A stretch of 34,362 bases of DNA from DASZIT01 sp036264255 (lineage in GTDB: Bacteria > Actinomycetota > Acidimicrobiia > Acidimicrobiales > RAAP-2): assembly GCA_036264255.1 (NCBI GenBank), contig DATARI010000218.1, positions 1-34,362 on the forward strand, in the 5' to 3' direction. Position 1 is the first letter of the stretch. The number at the start of each line of letters is the position of its first letter. A program made the position numbers and the translations under genes. Under the pieces are notes generated by a model. The model worked only from the letters and a program-made list of their open reading frames with translations. It was not told the DNA's origin and searched no databases. This document shows, one piece after another, positions 16,667 through 26,193 of the stretch.

Positions 16667-16824
16667 GGCGTCCTCCGAATCGGGGGGTCGTACGAGGGCG
16701 TCAGGCGACGGTACCACGGCATTTCCGGCCCGAGCCGCCAATTCGGGCTCCCGTCACCGGGTCCGGAGGCCGAGCCCGGTCCCGGACCCGATGGCCGTTT
16801 GGCGCTGGATAGGGGCACGTCGTT

Positions 16825-16830
16825 TAGTAT
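16825..16830 (+). promoter_or_regulatory. -10 box (TAGTAT) for the B12 subunit gene
   Basis: TAGTAT ends 8 bases before the GTG at 16839, with no Shine-Dalgarno between, which fits a leaderless or nearly leaderless mRNA. The best -35-like sequence, TTGGCG at 16799-16804, is 20 bases away, so the -35 is doubtful. The 172-base divergent gap must also hold the ubiA promoter, which I could not place. Confidence 0.45.
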
Positions 16831-16838
16831 CGGCCTCC

Positions 16839-17246
16839 GTGAAACGACCCTATCGAGTGGTCGTGGCCAAACCCGGGCTGGACGGGCACGACCGCGGCGC
16901 CAAGGTGATCGCCCGGGCGTTGCGAGACGCCGGGTTCGAGGTCATCTACACCGGGCTCCACCAGACGCCCGAGCAGGTGGTGCAGGCGGTCATCCAGGAA
17001 GACGCCGACGCGGTGGGGTTGTCCCTGCTGTCGGGGGCCCATCTCACCCTCATTCCCCGGGTGATGGAGAGCCTGAAGGAACAGGGTCGTGACGACGTGC
17101 TGGTGCTGGTGGGTGGCATCATCCCCGAAGCCGACATCCCGGTGTTGAAGGCCCAGGGGGTCGCCGAGGTCTTCACCCCCGGCGCCCCGTTGCCGGCTAT
17201 CGGCGCCTGGTTGGCCGACGCCCTCGATGCCCGAGAAGGTGGCTGA
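16839..17246 (+). CDS. Cobalamin-binding small subunit of an acyl-CoA mutase
   Basis: This 135-residue protein is a complete B12-binding domain: DGHDRGAKVIARAL with the cobalt-ligand His17, then GLHQTPEQVV, ADAVGLSLLSGAH, VLVGGIIP and EVFTPGAP. It matches stand-alone small subunits of methylmalonyl-CoA or related mutases, which pair with a separate TIM-barrel subunit. No catalytic large subunit is in the window, so the rearranged acyl-CoA is unknown. The sucCD genes directly downstream would take up succinyl-CoA if the substrate is methylmalonyl-CoA. GTG 16839 is chosen because it starts just before the first strand (YRVVVAKPGLDG) and has a leaderless-type -10 box; longer in-frame starts would run into the ubiA leader. 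Confidence 0.9.
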   Translation: MKRPYRVVVAKPGLDGHDRGAKVIARALRDAGFEVIYTGLHQTPEQVVQAVIQEDADAVGLSLLSGAHLTLIPRVMESLKEQGRDDVLVLVGGIIPEADIPVLKAQGVAEVFTPGAPLPAIGAWLADALDAREGG

Positions 17247-17346
17247 CCCGACCCATCGCCGGACCCGAGGCGCCGGGCGCCCGCCGGGTCAGACCAGCAA
17301 TGTCCTTGTTCAGAACCGTGAGTACCAACAGAGAGGAACAGATCCG

Positions 17347-18495
17347 GTGGATCTCTTCGAATACCAGGGCAAGCAGTACTTCGCCCGATTCGGCATCCCG
17401 ATTTCCAAGGGGGGCGTGGCCGACACCGTCGACGAAGCGGTGGCCCAGGCCGACCAGGCCGGCTACCCGGTGGTGGTCAAGGCCCAGGTGAAGGTGGGCG
17501 GCCGGGGCAAGGCCGGAGGGGTCAAACTGGCCAACGACGTCGATGAGGTCCGGACCCATGCCGGGAACATCCTCGGCCTCGACATCAAGGGCCACGTGGT
17601 CAAGCGGCTCTGGATCGAGCACGCCTCCGACATCGAGCGCGAGTACTACGCCAGCTTCACCCTCGACCGGGCGGCCAAGATGCACCTCGGCATGCTGTCG
17701 GCCGAAGGCGGGGTGGAGATCGAAGAGGTGGCCGTCACCAATCCCGACGCCATCGCCCTCCTTCACGTCGACCCGGTCGACGGCCTCAGCCTGGAGGTCG
17801 CCCAGGAGTGGGTGGATAGGGCCAACCTCGACGAGGTCGCCCGCCTCCAGGCCGCCGACCTGTTGGTGAAGCTGTACGACTGCTACACCCAGGGCGACTG
17901 CGACCTGGCCGAGATCAACCCGTTGATCCTGACCCCGGAGGGCAAGGTCCACGCCCTCGACGCCAAGGTGACCCTCGACGACAACGCCGCCTTCCGCCAT
18001 CCGGAGTGGGAGGAGTTCGCCGGCAGCGATGTCGAGGACGAGCGGGAGGCCCGGGCCAAGGCCCGGGGGCTCAACTACATCGGGCTGGACGGCTCGGTGG
18101 GGATCATCGCCAACGGTGCCGGCCTGGCCATGAGCACCCTCGACGTGGTCAACCAGTGCGGGGGCTCGGCGGCCAACTTCCTCGACATCGGCGGCGGCGC
18201 CAACGCCGACGTGATGGCGGCCGCCCTGGAGGTCATCAACTCCGACCCGGCGGTGCGCTCCATCTTCGTCAACATCTTCGGGGGCATCACCCGGGTGGAC
18301 GAGGTGGCCAAGGGCGTGCTCGAGGCCCTGGACCGGGTGGAGATCAACTCGCCCATCGTGTTGCGGTTGGACGGCACCAATGCCGTCGCCGGCCGGGAGA
18401 TCCTGGCCGACCATCTGTCGGACCGCCTGGTGGCGGAGCCGACCATGATCGAGGCCGCACGCCGTGCGGTCGCATTGGCTGGAGGACAGTCGTGA
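17347..18495 (+). CDS. sucC: Succinyl-CoA synthetase, beta subunit
   Basis: SucC is the nucleotide-binding, ATP-grasp subunit of the TCA enzyme that interconverts succinyl-CoA and succinate with substrate-level phosphorylation. The 382-residue protein (usual 385-390) starts with DLFEYQGKQYFARFGIP. It carries the ATP-grasp segment VKVGGRGKAGG (51-58 region), the metal-binding EINPLIL, and the C-terminal FLDIGGGANADVM and NIFGGITRVDEVAKG. GTG 17347 is chosen: AGAGGA lies 9 bases upstream and the N-terminus then aligns with the family. In-frame codons to 17227 encode a non-conserved extension and are rejected. The gene ends in a 4-base GTGA overlap with sucD. Confidence 0.97.
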   Translation: MDLFEYQGKQYFARFGIPISKGGVADTVDEAVAQADQAGYPVVVKAQVKVGGRGKAGGVKLANDVDEVRTHAGNILGLDIKGHVVKRLWIEHASDIEREYYASFTLDRAAKMHLGMLSAEGGVEIEEVAVTNPDAIALLHVDPVDGLSLEVAQEWVDRANLDEVARLQAADLLVKLYDCYTQGDCDLAEINPLILTPEGKVHALDAKVTLDDNAAFRHPEWEEFAGSDVEDEREARAKARGLNYIGLDGSVGIIANGAGLAMSTLDVVNQCGGSAANFLDIGGGANADVMAAALEVINSDPAVRSIFVNIFGGITRVDEVAKGVLEALDRVEINSPIVLRLDGTNAVAGREILADHLSDRLVAEPTMIEAARRAVALAGGQS

Positions 18496-19382
18496 GCATC
18501 TTCGTTGACCAGAACACCAAAGTCGTGGTCCAGGGCATCAGCCCCACCAGTCAGGGCCTGTACCACGGGCTCCGCAACCGGGCCTACGGCACCCAGGTGG
18601 TGGCCGGCACCAATCCCAAGCGAGGCGGCGAGGAGATCGAGGGCATCCCGGTCTACGCCACCGTGGCCGAGGCGGTGGAGGCGACCGGGGCCAACGCCTC
18701 GTTCATCTCGGTGCCCCCTGCCTTCGCCGCCGCCGCCATCATCGAGGCGGCCGGGGCCGGCATTCCCTTCGTGGTCTGCATCACCGAGGGCATCCCCGCC
18801 CAGGACGAGGCGCTGGCCTACAACCGGCTGGTCCGGGAGTTCCCCGCCACCCGGCTCCTCGGCCCCAACTGCCCGGGGATCATCTCCCCGGGAAAGTGCA
18901 ACATCGGGATCACCTCCGGCGACATCGCCATGGCCGGCGGTCCGGTCGGGATCGTCTCCCGCTCCGGCACCTTGACCTACCAGGCGCTCCACGAGCTCTC
19001 CCAGCAGGGCGTCGGGCAGACCACCTGCGTGGGCATCGGCGGGGACCCGGTCCCCGGCACCAGCTTCATCGACTGCCTCCGGGCCTTCGAGGCCGACCCC
19101 GACACCCGGGCCATCATGATGATCGGGGAGATCGGCGGCTCGGCGGAAGAGGAGGCGGCCGAGTTCATCAGCGCCTCGGTCACCAAGCCGGTGGTCTCCT
19201 ACGTCGCCGGGGTCACCGCCCCGCCGGGACGGAAGATGGGACACGCCGGGGCCATCATCTCCGGCTCCAAGGGCACCGCCCAGGCCAAGATGGACGCCCT
19301 GGCCGCCGCCGGGGTAACGGTGGCTCTCAACCCGACCGAAGCCGGTGAGGCGATGGTCGACGTCGTGAAGAAGCTCGACTGA
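18492..19382 (+). CDS. sucD: Succinyl-CoA synthetase, alpha subunit
   Basis: SucD carries the phosphohistidine and CoA site of succinyl-CoA synthetase. The 296-residue protein has the Rossmann CoA-binding start KVVVQGISPTSQG, LLGPNCPGIISPGKCNIGI, GIVSRSGTLTYQ, CVGIGGDPVPGTSF, MIGEIGGSAEEEAA and the active-site loop GRKMGHAGAIISG (His251, equivalent to E. coli His246). The GTG start overlaps the sucC stop as GTGA and has GGAGG 6 bases upstream, so translation is probably coupled to keep subunits 1:1. All key residues are present. Confidence 0.98.
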   Translation: MSIFVDQNTKVVVQGISPTSQGLYHGLRNRAYGTQVVAGTNPKRGGEEIEGIPVYATVAEAVEATGANASFISVPPAFAAAAIIEAAGAGIPFVVCITEGIPAQDEALAYNRLVREFPATRLLGPNCPGIISPGKCNIGITSGDIAMAGGPVGIVSRSGTLTYQALHELSQQGVGQTTCVGIGGDPVPGTSFIDCLRAFEADPDTRAIMMIGEIGGSAEEEAAEFISASVTKPVVSYVAGVTAPPGRKMGHAGAIISGSKGTAQAKMDALAAAGVTVALNPTEAGEAMVDVVKKLD

Positions 19383-19432
19383 GCGCCGAGGTCCCTTCGG
19401 CGGAGGCCCACGCCGGCCAGCCCATCGCCGCG

Positions 19433-20080
19433 GTGATCTTCGACCTCGACGGCCTCCTCATCGATTCGGAGCCGTTCTGGCGCCAGGCGGAGATCGAGGT
19501 GTTCGGCACGGTGGGGCTCCACCTGTCAGAGACCGACACCCGCCAGACCATGGGCCTCCGGATCGATGACGCCGTCCGCCACTGGTGGGATCGTCATCCC
19601 TGGCCGGGGATGACCCCGGTGGAGGTCGAGCGGGCGGTCACCGGGCGGGTGGCCGAGCTGATCACCGCCGGGGGGGAACCGATGCCCGGCGCCCTCGAGG
19701 CCGTCGCCCTCTGCACCCGGCTGTCCCTCCCGGTGGCGGTCTGCTCGGGGTCGTACGCGGTGGTCATCGTGGCCGCCCTCCGCCGGCTGGGGCTCGAATC
19801 GGCGGTCACCGTGTGGCACTCGGCGGAATGGGAGCCGCTGGGCAAGCCCCATCCGGGTTCCTACCTGTCGACGGCGGCCAAGCTCGGGGTCGATCCGACC
19901 CTCTGCCTGGCGGTGGAGGACTCCTTCAACGGGGCCATCGCCGCCAAGGCCGCCCGGATGCGAGTGGTGGCCGTCCCGGAGAAGTCGGCGGCCGGGTCCG
20001 CCCGCTGGGGGTTCTGCGAGGCCGTCCTCGACTCCCTGCACGGCTTCGACGAAGGGTTGCTGCGGTCCTTGCAGGAGTAG
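19433..20080 (+). CDS. HAD phosphatase, YniC/HxpB-like sugar-phosphatase
   Basis: HAD enzymes hydrolyse phosphate esters using an Asp nucleophile. FDLDGLLIDSEP carries the DxD motif; CSGSYAVV supplies the motif II Ser; GKPHPGSYL the motif III Lys; VEDSFNGAIAAKAARM motif IV. The run FDLDGLLIDSEPFW, the 'MGLRIDDAVRHWW' cap segment and PHPGSYL closely resemble E. coli YniC (HxpB), a hexitol-phosphate and 2-deoxyglucose-6-phosphate phosphatase, so a sugar-phosphate substrate is likely but unproven. The listed GTG 19433 places the first Asp at residue 4, abnormally close to the start, and has no good ribosome site. Family members have about 15 residues before the motif; an in-frame CTG at 19379, overlapping the sucD stop, would supply 18. 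The true start is unresolved. Confidence 0.88.
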   Translation: MIFDLDGLLIDSEPFWRQAEIEVFGTVGLHLSETDTRQTMGLRIDDAVRHWWDRHPWPGMTPVEVERAVTGRVAELITAGGEPMPGALEAVALCTRLSLPVAVCSGSYAVVIVAALRRLGLESAVTVWHSAEWEPLGKPHPGSYLSTAAKLGVDPTLCLAVEDSFNGAIAAKAARMRVVAVPEKSAAGSARWGFCEAVLDSLHGFDEGLLRSLQE

Positions 20081-20098
20081 GTGGGGCGGTGGGGCGCA

Positions 20099-20126
20099 GA
20101 ATCCTGGCCGACCGCGCTCAGGATTT
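20099..20126 (+). terminator. Possible terminator after the HAD gene
   Basis: AATCCTG (20100-20106) pairs with CAGGATT (20119-20125), with a G-T pair at the base and a 12-base loop, 19 bases after the stop. Only a short T-stretch follows. Confidence 0.4.
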
Positions 20127-20300
20127 CGGGCCGATCTGCCGATAGAGATAAGTGACACGGGGAACCCGGATGGTGGGACCGGGTCGAGGGGAAACGGCAG
20201 CGCTTCCTGCTCCGGCATGGACCAGTCGGTCAACGACGCCCGACCCGGTCCACGTCGGGCGGGGGCGTTCCACCCCTCACTCGGTCTCGGTTGTCCCCCC

Positions 20301-20321
20301 TTCCACCCCGGCGGGGTGGGA
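20301..20321 (-). terminator. Possible terminator of the mce operon
   Basis: A 9-bp stem (7 bp perfect, CCACCCC/GGGGTGG, plus one G-T and one A-T pair) has a 3-base loop. It lies about 90 bases beyond the last mce gene in the minus direction. No U-run follows. Confidence 0.4.
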
Positions 20322-20408
20322 CGCTGCCGGTAGCACCGCCGGGACGATCCGGACGTCGCCCCGAGGACCAGAGGGTGGAGGCGATCTCCCGACGATCCTC
20401 CGAGCGCT

Positions 20409-21245
20409 CTACGGCGCCGCGGTACTCGAGGGCGTGGTGGTGGCCGGCGGCACGGTGGTGGTGGAGGTCGACGAGGACGACGATCCGGTCCCCGAGGCTC
20501 CGCTGTTGTTCAGCACCGTCACATTGGAGACCTTCCAACCCGACCCCGTCATGGTGAGGTCGGTCTGGATCTGGAGCTCGTCGGCGGACGGGGAGGTCAT
20601 CTTGTTGTTGATGTAGGTCTGGTCGACCACCGAGTAGACGCTCGCCTTGTCCCCGCTGATCGACTGGACGAACTGGCTTCGGATCTGACCGCGGGAGGAG
20701 GCGAGGGCGGCCTCCAGCTGGCTGCGGATGGTGGAGCCGAAGAACTGGTTGGACTGGCTGGCGAACGACCCGGTGGCGTACTGCTGGATCTTGTTGAAGT
20801 CGGAGTCGACGTTCTTGGCGTCGAAGTTGGTGAGGGCCAGGAGGAAGTCGTTGGTCACGGAGCGGACCTGGGCCGCTTGGCTCTGCTGGCCGTTGAGCGA
20901 GGCCCAGGCGTGCCCGAACACCGCGGTCCCGACGATGCCGAGGACGGCGATGCACAACAGCACCACCTGTCCCTTGCCTCCGAGCGCCCGGGGAGGCCAG
21001 CGGCGGCGTCCCGACGCCGACGGCTTGGCCGGGCTGGCCACCTTCGGCTGGGGGGCGGCCGCCTTCGGCGGGGTCCCGGGGGTAGCCGCGGCGTCCCCGG
21101 TCTCCTCGTCCCCGCTCTCCTCGCCATCAGTGGGATCCGGCTCCGGCGCGGTGTCTTCGGCGGTTGCCCGGCTGGGCCGGACACTCCCGGTTTCGCGGTC
21201 GACCACCGACACCTTGTACCGCTTCGATTCTGGCTGGTCGGTCAA
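20409..21245 (-). CDS. Mce-associated membrane protein (Mas type)
   Basis: This 278-residue protein has a cytosolic, acidic, Pro/Ala-rich N-terminus (residues 1-90), one transmembrane helix (about 93-113, VVLLCIAVLGIVGTAVF), then an extracytoplasmic domain of about 120 residues (VTNDFLLALTNFDAKNVD to GWKVSNVTVLNN). A Ser/Thr/Pro-rich tail closes it. This layout matches the Mce-associated proteins that follow mceF in mycobacterial mce operons and are thought to stabilise the transporter. The start is TTG at 21245, overlapping the mceF stop as TTGA, with AGGAGA about 8 bases upstream. It is the last gene of the operon. The family assignment rests on architecture and position more than on a catalytic motif. 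Confidence 0.82.
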   Translation of the reverse strand: MTDQPESKRYKVSVVDRETGSVRPSRATAEDTAPEPDPTDGEESGDEETGDAAATPGTPPKAAAPQPKVASPAKPSASGRRRWPPRALGGKGQVVLLCIAVLGIVGTAVFGHAWASLNGQQSQAAQVRSVTNDFLLALTNFDAKNVDSDFNKIQQYATGSFASQSNQFFGSTIRSQLEAALASSRGQIRSQFVQSISGDKASVYSVVDQTYINNKMTSPSADELQIQTDLTMTGSGWKVSNVTVLNNSGASGTGSSSSSTSTTTVPPATTTPSSTAAP

Positions 21246-22597
21246 TCCGTCGTCTCCTGTCGGTGGCGCCGATTCCGGAGCCGCCGCCTGATCGGATTCC
21301 GCAACAATACTGCCGCACCCATCAGCGGCAGCGCCGTCACCGGCGCCGGCGGGATCGAGTTGGGCGCATTGACCGAGTTAGAGGTGGCGGTGGTCAACGG
21401 GGCGCCGGCGATGGCCGAGCCGCCCCCGCGGACCTGGGAATCCGCCGCCGAGGCGGTGTTGATGGCCACCGGCGCCGCCGGGGTGAAGCCGGGCTGGGTG
21501 GCGGCCGGCACGCCGTTGCCGAACTCGGTGGAGCAGCCGGCGGCGGGGCTGATGGGGGGGACCGTCTTCGGGGTCGAGTAGGTCTGGGCGGCGGGAGTGA
21601 GGACCGGCGGGAGGATGAGCCGGGTACGGAGGTACTCGGCGTTGGTGCGGGCCGGCTCACTGGCGGTCAGCTGCCGGGCCGGACCGTTCACCGCCAACCC
21701 GTTGACGGCTCCGAAGAATTCCTGGTTGTTGGCCAGGTCGGCGGTGAGGTTGGCGAGGTTGGCCGGTTGCGACAGGTTGGTGGTGGCGGCCCCGAGGTCG
21801 TGGACCAGGCAGGCCAGGTTCGGCCGTTCGGCCACCACCAGCTGGTTGAGCAGCTGGCTGGAGCCGGTCCCGGTGTCGAGCAGGCTCAAGAAGTTGGACT
21901 GCTGGGCGGTCAGGACATTGAGGAGGGCGGCGGTGTTGGCCAGCGCCGAGGTCAGCTGGGGGGAGGAGGCGGTGACGGTGTCCAGCACCGGCGGGGCGCT
22001 GGCCAACAGTGATTTGAACGCCTGTTGGAAGGCCAGGAACTCCTGGGCGAACTGGGTCCCCGAGGTGATGATGGTGTGGATGTTGGCGGCGTTCCCGTTG
22101 AGGGCCACCGCCGTCTCGTGGAGCAGGGTGTTGAGATTGTCGACGGGGATCGCCGCCAGGAACTGGGTGGCGGTGGCGATGACCTGTCCGATGTCGGCCG
22201 GGGCGCCGCCGGGAGCCACCGGGATCCGGGCCCCCGCCTGCAGCGGCGGGGCGGTGCCGCCGTGCTGGGGCACCAGGTCGATCTGCTGCTCGCCGAGGGT
22301 GTTGGCGATCTCGATCTCCACCGCCACGTCCCCGGGCACCTTGACCACGTGGTCGATGGCCATGTTCACCTTGGCTCCCTGCGGTGTCAGCGACACCGAG
22401 CGCACCGTCCCCACCTGGACGCCGTTGAGGGTCACCGAGAAGTTCGAGTAGATCCCGTAGGCGTTGGGGAGGATGGAGGTGACCGGGGTGGTCGACTGGA
22501 ACGGGTTGCCGAGCAGGTTGATCAGACCGAACACGATCAGCACCGCGGCGATGACGAAGAAGGCGATGAGGTTGGTGATGATCCGGCGGGTGATCAC
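21242..22597 (-). CDS. mceF: Mce family protein, MceF position
   Basis: One of six Mce substrate-channel subunits. This 451-residue protein has an N-terminal helix (residues 5-28, IITNLIAFFVIAAVLIVFGL), then the MCE beta-barrel domain (YSNFSVTLNGVQVGTVRSVSL to GEQQIDLVP). A long alpha-helical needle region and a low-complexity Pro/Ala tail follow. It carries the usual two cysteines (NLACLVH and AAGCSTE). Unusually, it ends in a short hydrophobic stretch (VTALPLMGAAVLL) followed by RNPIRRRLRNRRHRQE, resembling a short second anchor. GTG 22597 overlaps the mceE stop as GTGA. The position after the lipoprotein MceE fits MceF. Confidence 0.92.
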   Translation of the reverse strand: MITRRIITNLIAFFVIAAVLIVFGLINLLGNPFQSTTPVTSILPNAYGIYSNFSVTLNGVQVGTVRSVSLTPQGAKVNMAIDHVVKVPGDVAVEIEIANTLGEQQIDLVPQHGGTAPPLQAGARIPVAPGGAPADIGQVIATATQFLAAIPVDNLNTLLHETAVALNGNAANIHTIITSGTQFAQEFLAFQQAFKSLLASAPPVLDTVTASSPQLTSALANTAALLNVLTAQQSNFLSLLDTGTGSSQLLNQLVVAERPNLACLVHDLGAATTNLSQPANLANLTADLANNQEFFGAVNGLAVNGPARQLTASEPARTNAEYLRTRLILPPVLTPAAQTYSTPKTVPPISPAAGCSTEFGNGVPAATQPGFTPAAPVAINTASAADSQVRGGGSAIAGAPLTTATSNSVNAPNSIPPAPVTALPLMGAAVLLRNPIRRRLRNRRHRQETTD

Positions 22598-23583
22598 TTG
22601 GACGACCCACAGGTGAAGGCCGGCTCCGACGAGTTGGACCCGCCGCCGGGCAGGCCGCAGATGATCAGGTCGGTGAGGATCTGGGCCTGGTTGTCGCGGG
22701 TGACTTCCTGGAGGGCGGCGTTGTGGCCGGGCAGGAAGTCCAGGAAGTTCCCGATGTCGCTCTCGCTCGCCTGGAGGGCGTTGGCGGTGGCGGCCAGGCC
22801 GCTCAGCTGATCGTCGATCTGGGGGGTGTAGTTCGACAGGATGCTGCTGCTCTGGACCGAGAGGTCATTGAGCGATTGGAGCAGGGTGACCAGCCGGTCG
22901 GACTGGTTGGCCAATACCCCGGTGGTCTGGGAGAGGGTGGAGATGGCCTGGGCGTTCTGGGCCGCCTCGGGGGCCAGGGTGGCGGTCAGCTGGTCGGCGT
23001 TGGTGATGAGGGACGTGATGGTGGCGGTGCGCCCGGCATAGCCGTGGATGACGGTGCTGAGGCTGTCGAGCAGGCTGCGCAAGTTGGCGCCCTGGCCTCC
23101 GAAACCCTGGGCGGAGTTGGCCACCAGGTCGGCCAGCTGGGTGCTGTTGATCCCACCGATGACGGTGGCCCCCGCCGACAGCAGCTGGGCGATGCCCGGT
23201 TGCACCGACGACGCGCCGATGACCTCGCCGGTCAGCATCGGGCCTCCAGGGTTGGTGTTGTCGGGGATCAGGTCGACGTACTGCTCGCCGAGCAACGAGG
23301 TCCGCCGCAGCTGGACGGAGAGGTTCTTCGGCACGTCGGCCGATTGGTTGATCACCATGGTCACCTTGGCGACGTTGCCGACCAGAGAGATGTCGGTGAC
23401 GTGGCCGACCGGGATGGAGGCCATCTGCACCGACGCCCCATTGGACAGGTCGCCCACATCGGTGAATTTCGCCGAGGCGGTGAGGGTGGCGGGGGACTGG
23501 AAGGGAAGGTTGCAGCCGGTGACGGCCAACGCCCCGACCACCAGCAGGAGGAATGCCACACGGAAGCGGCGGGAGGTGGTCAT
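22594..23583 (-). CDS. mceE: Mce family lipoprotein, MceE position
   Basis: This 329-residue Mce protein is a lipoprotein: after TTSRRFR and a hydrophobic core it has a lipobox LAVTGC, with lipidated Cys24. The MCE domain follows (ASAKFTDVGDLSNGASVQMA to LLGEQYVDLIPD), then a helical region and two cysteines at the end (IICGLPG, AFTCGSS). A lipid-anchored fifth subunit is characteristic of MceE (LprK type) in mycobacterial operons. ATG 23583 is chosen because it directly precedes the signal sequence; it lies one base after the mceD stop. An in-frame start further upstream would prefix residues that disrupt the lipoprotein signal. Confidence 0.95.
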   Translation of the reverse strand: MTTSRRFRVAFLLLVVGALAVTGCNLPFQSPATLTASAKFTDVGDLSNGASVQMASIPVGHVTDISLVGNVAKVTMVINQSADVPKNLSVQLRRTSLLGEQYVDLIPDNTNPGGPMLTGEVIGASSVQPGIAQLLSAGATVIGGINSTQLADLVANSAQGFGGQGANLRSLLDSLSTVIHGYAGRTATITSLITNADQLTATLAPEAAQNAQAISTLSQTTGVLANQSDRLVTLLQSLNDLSVQSSSILSNYTPQIDDQLSGLAATANALQASESDIGNFLDFLPGHNAALQEVTRDNQAQILTDLIICGLPGGGSNSSEPAFTCGSSK

Positions 23584-23584
23584 C

Positions 23585-24963
23585 TCAGAGGGCCCCGAGC
23601 AGACTCTTGAGCAGTCCACCCAGCCCACCGCTCGAGGACGGGGGAGAGGAGGGCACGGTGGGCAGGGGCGGGAGCTGGGAGGTGGCCGGGGTCGACAACG
23701 ACGGAGCCGCCGGGGCCGCCGGGGCGACCGGGGCGGGGGTGCTGGCGGTGGGGGCCTGGATGTTGGCCGCCCCCGGGATCATGGTCATCCCTTTGGCGAT
23801 GAGGGCGGCCAGGGCGGTGGCCGACGGCCCCCCTCCCGGCCCGCTGGTCAGCTGGTCCAGGATCGACGGGATCACCGACAGCAGCGGGTCGAAGAAACTG
23901 GAGTTGGGGTCGCCGCAGACCCCGAGGGTCGACAGGGTGGCGGCCGGGAGCCCGGCGGCGTGGTTGGCCAGCAGCCGGCGGCAGATCCCGGCCAACCGGT
24001 CCCGGATATACCCCGAGACCGCCGAGGCGCTGGTACCGGGGGGGAGGGCCAGGTTCAGGTTGAGCCAGTTCTGGGTCGGGTCGTAGGCCCTCCCGGCGGC
24101 GGCGAACAACAGATTGGTGGAGTTGAGCAGGGTGTCGAGATTGCCGAGGTTGGCCGACACCGTGCGGCCCACCTGGGTGACCCCGGCCACGTCGCTCTCC
24201 AACGGGACCAGGTTGGGGCCGAGGAACTGGGAGAGCTGGTTGGTGGCCCCGGCCAGATCACTGATGGCTGTTCCCAGCTGGGCCTGGTGCGACGCCACCA
24301 CCGCCGAAACGGTGTTGTAGTCGGTGATGAGGGTGGACAGTGTGCTGGTCCGGGACTGGAGGGTGGCGGTGATCTGGGCCAGCGAGGTGGTCAGCTGGCC
24401 GAGATTGTTCCCCTGCTGGGCCAGCAGCTGGATGGTGCCGGCGGCGTTGCCGAGCAGCTGGTTGAGAGACTGGCCCTGGCCGGCCAGGTCCTGGGACAGG
24501 TTGGTGATCAGGTCCCCGGTGGCCTGGGGGTTGACCTGGGACAGGAAGCTCTGGACGTCCTTCAACAGCTGGTCGGTCGACACCGGCACCGAGGTCCGGG
24601 CCAAGGGGATGGTCTTGCCCGCCGGCATCTGGGGGCCGCCGGTGTAGCCGGGGGACAGGTCGATGGAGGGTTCGCCGAGCACCTGGGGCGACACCAGCGC
24701 CGCCTGGACCCCGGCCGGCAACGAGTACTTGGTCTGGACCTCCATCGAGACCAGCACGGTGTTGCCGGTGTTGACGACGTCGGTCACCGTGCCGACGGGG
24801 GCCCCGAGCATCTGGACGGAGTTGCCGGGGAACAGCCCGTTGGCGCTGGCGAACACCGCCTTGATCGGATAGGTGGGGGTCGACTTGAGCACGGTGACCG
24901 CCAGCGCGGCGACCACCACCGCCGCCACCGCCACGATGACGCCGAGGGCCAGCAGCCGGCGAC

Positions 24964-24967
<4 letters not shown>
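23585..24967 (-). CDS. mceD: Mce family protein, MceD position
   Basis: This 460-residue Mce protein has an N-terminal helix (residues 5-26), an MCE domain (YPIKAVFASANGLFPGNSVQ to GEPSIDLSPG) and a long Gln/Leu-rich helical region. Two cysteines follow (LAGICRR, LGVCGDP), then a Pro/Ala/Ser-rich tail ending GLGGLLKSLLGAL. In the mycobacterial Mce1 structure, six such subunits form a tunnel through which lipids move to the YrbE permease. ATG 24967 overlaps the mceC stop as ATGA. Subunit letter is assigned by order. Confidence 0.94.

Positions 24968-26189
<1,222 letters not shown>

Positions 26190-26193
<4 letters not shown>

Larger units (their letters stand above)
20081..20408. other. Convergent gap between HAD gene and mce operon
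   Basis: No convincing gene lies in these 328 bases. The gap has three palindromic elements: a hairpin after the HAD gene (20099-20126), an 11-bp inverted repeat GGACCGGGTCG/CGACCCGGTCC (20176-20186 and 20241-20251), and a compact hairpin at 20301-20321. An 8-bp stem CGCCCGAC/GTCGGGCG (20237-20244 and 20254-20261) overlaps the right arm of the long repeat, so the two structures are mutually exclusive. Termination for both strands is the simplest role. Confidence 0.5.

Noticed and set aside
16667..16741. TTG 16741 as ubiA start
   Set aside because: It would add 25 low-complexity residues and lacks an SD, while GTG 16666 has GGAGGA at good spacing.
20152..20616. 154-residue plus-strand open frame in the convergent gap
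   Set aside because: It overlaps the Mas gene, has no ribosome site and low-complexity composition.
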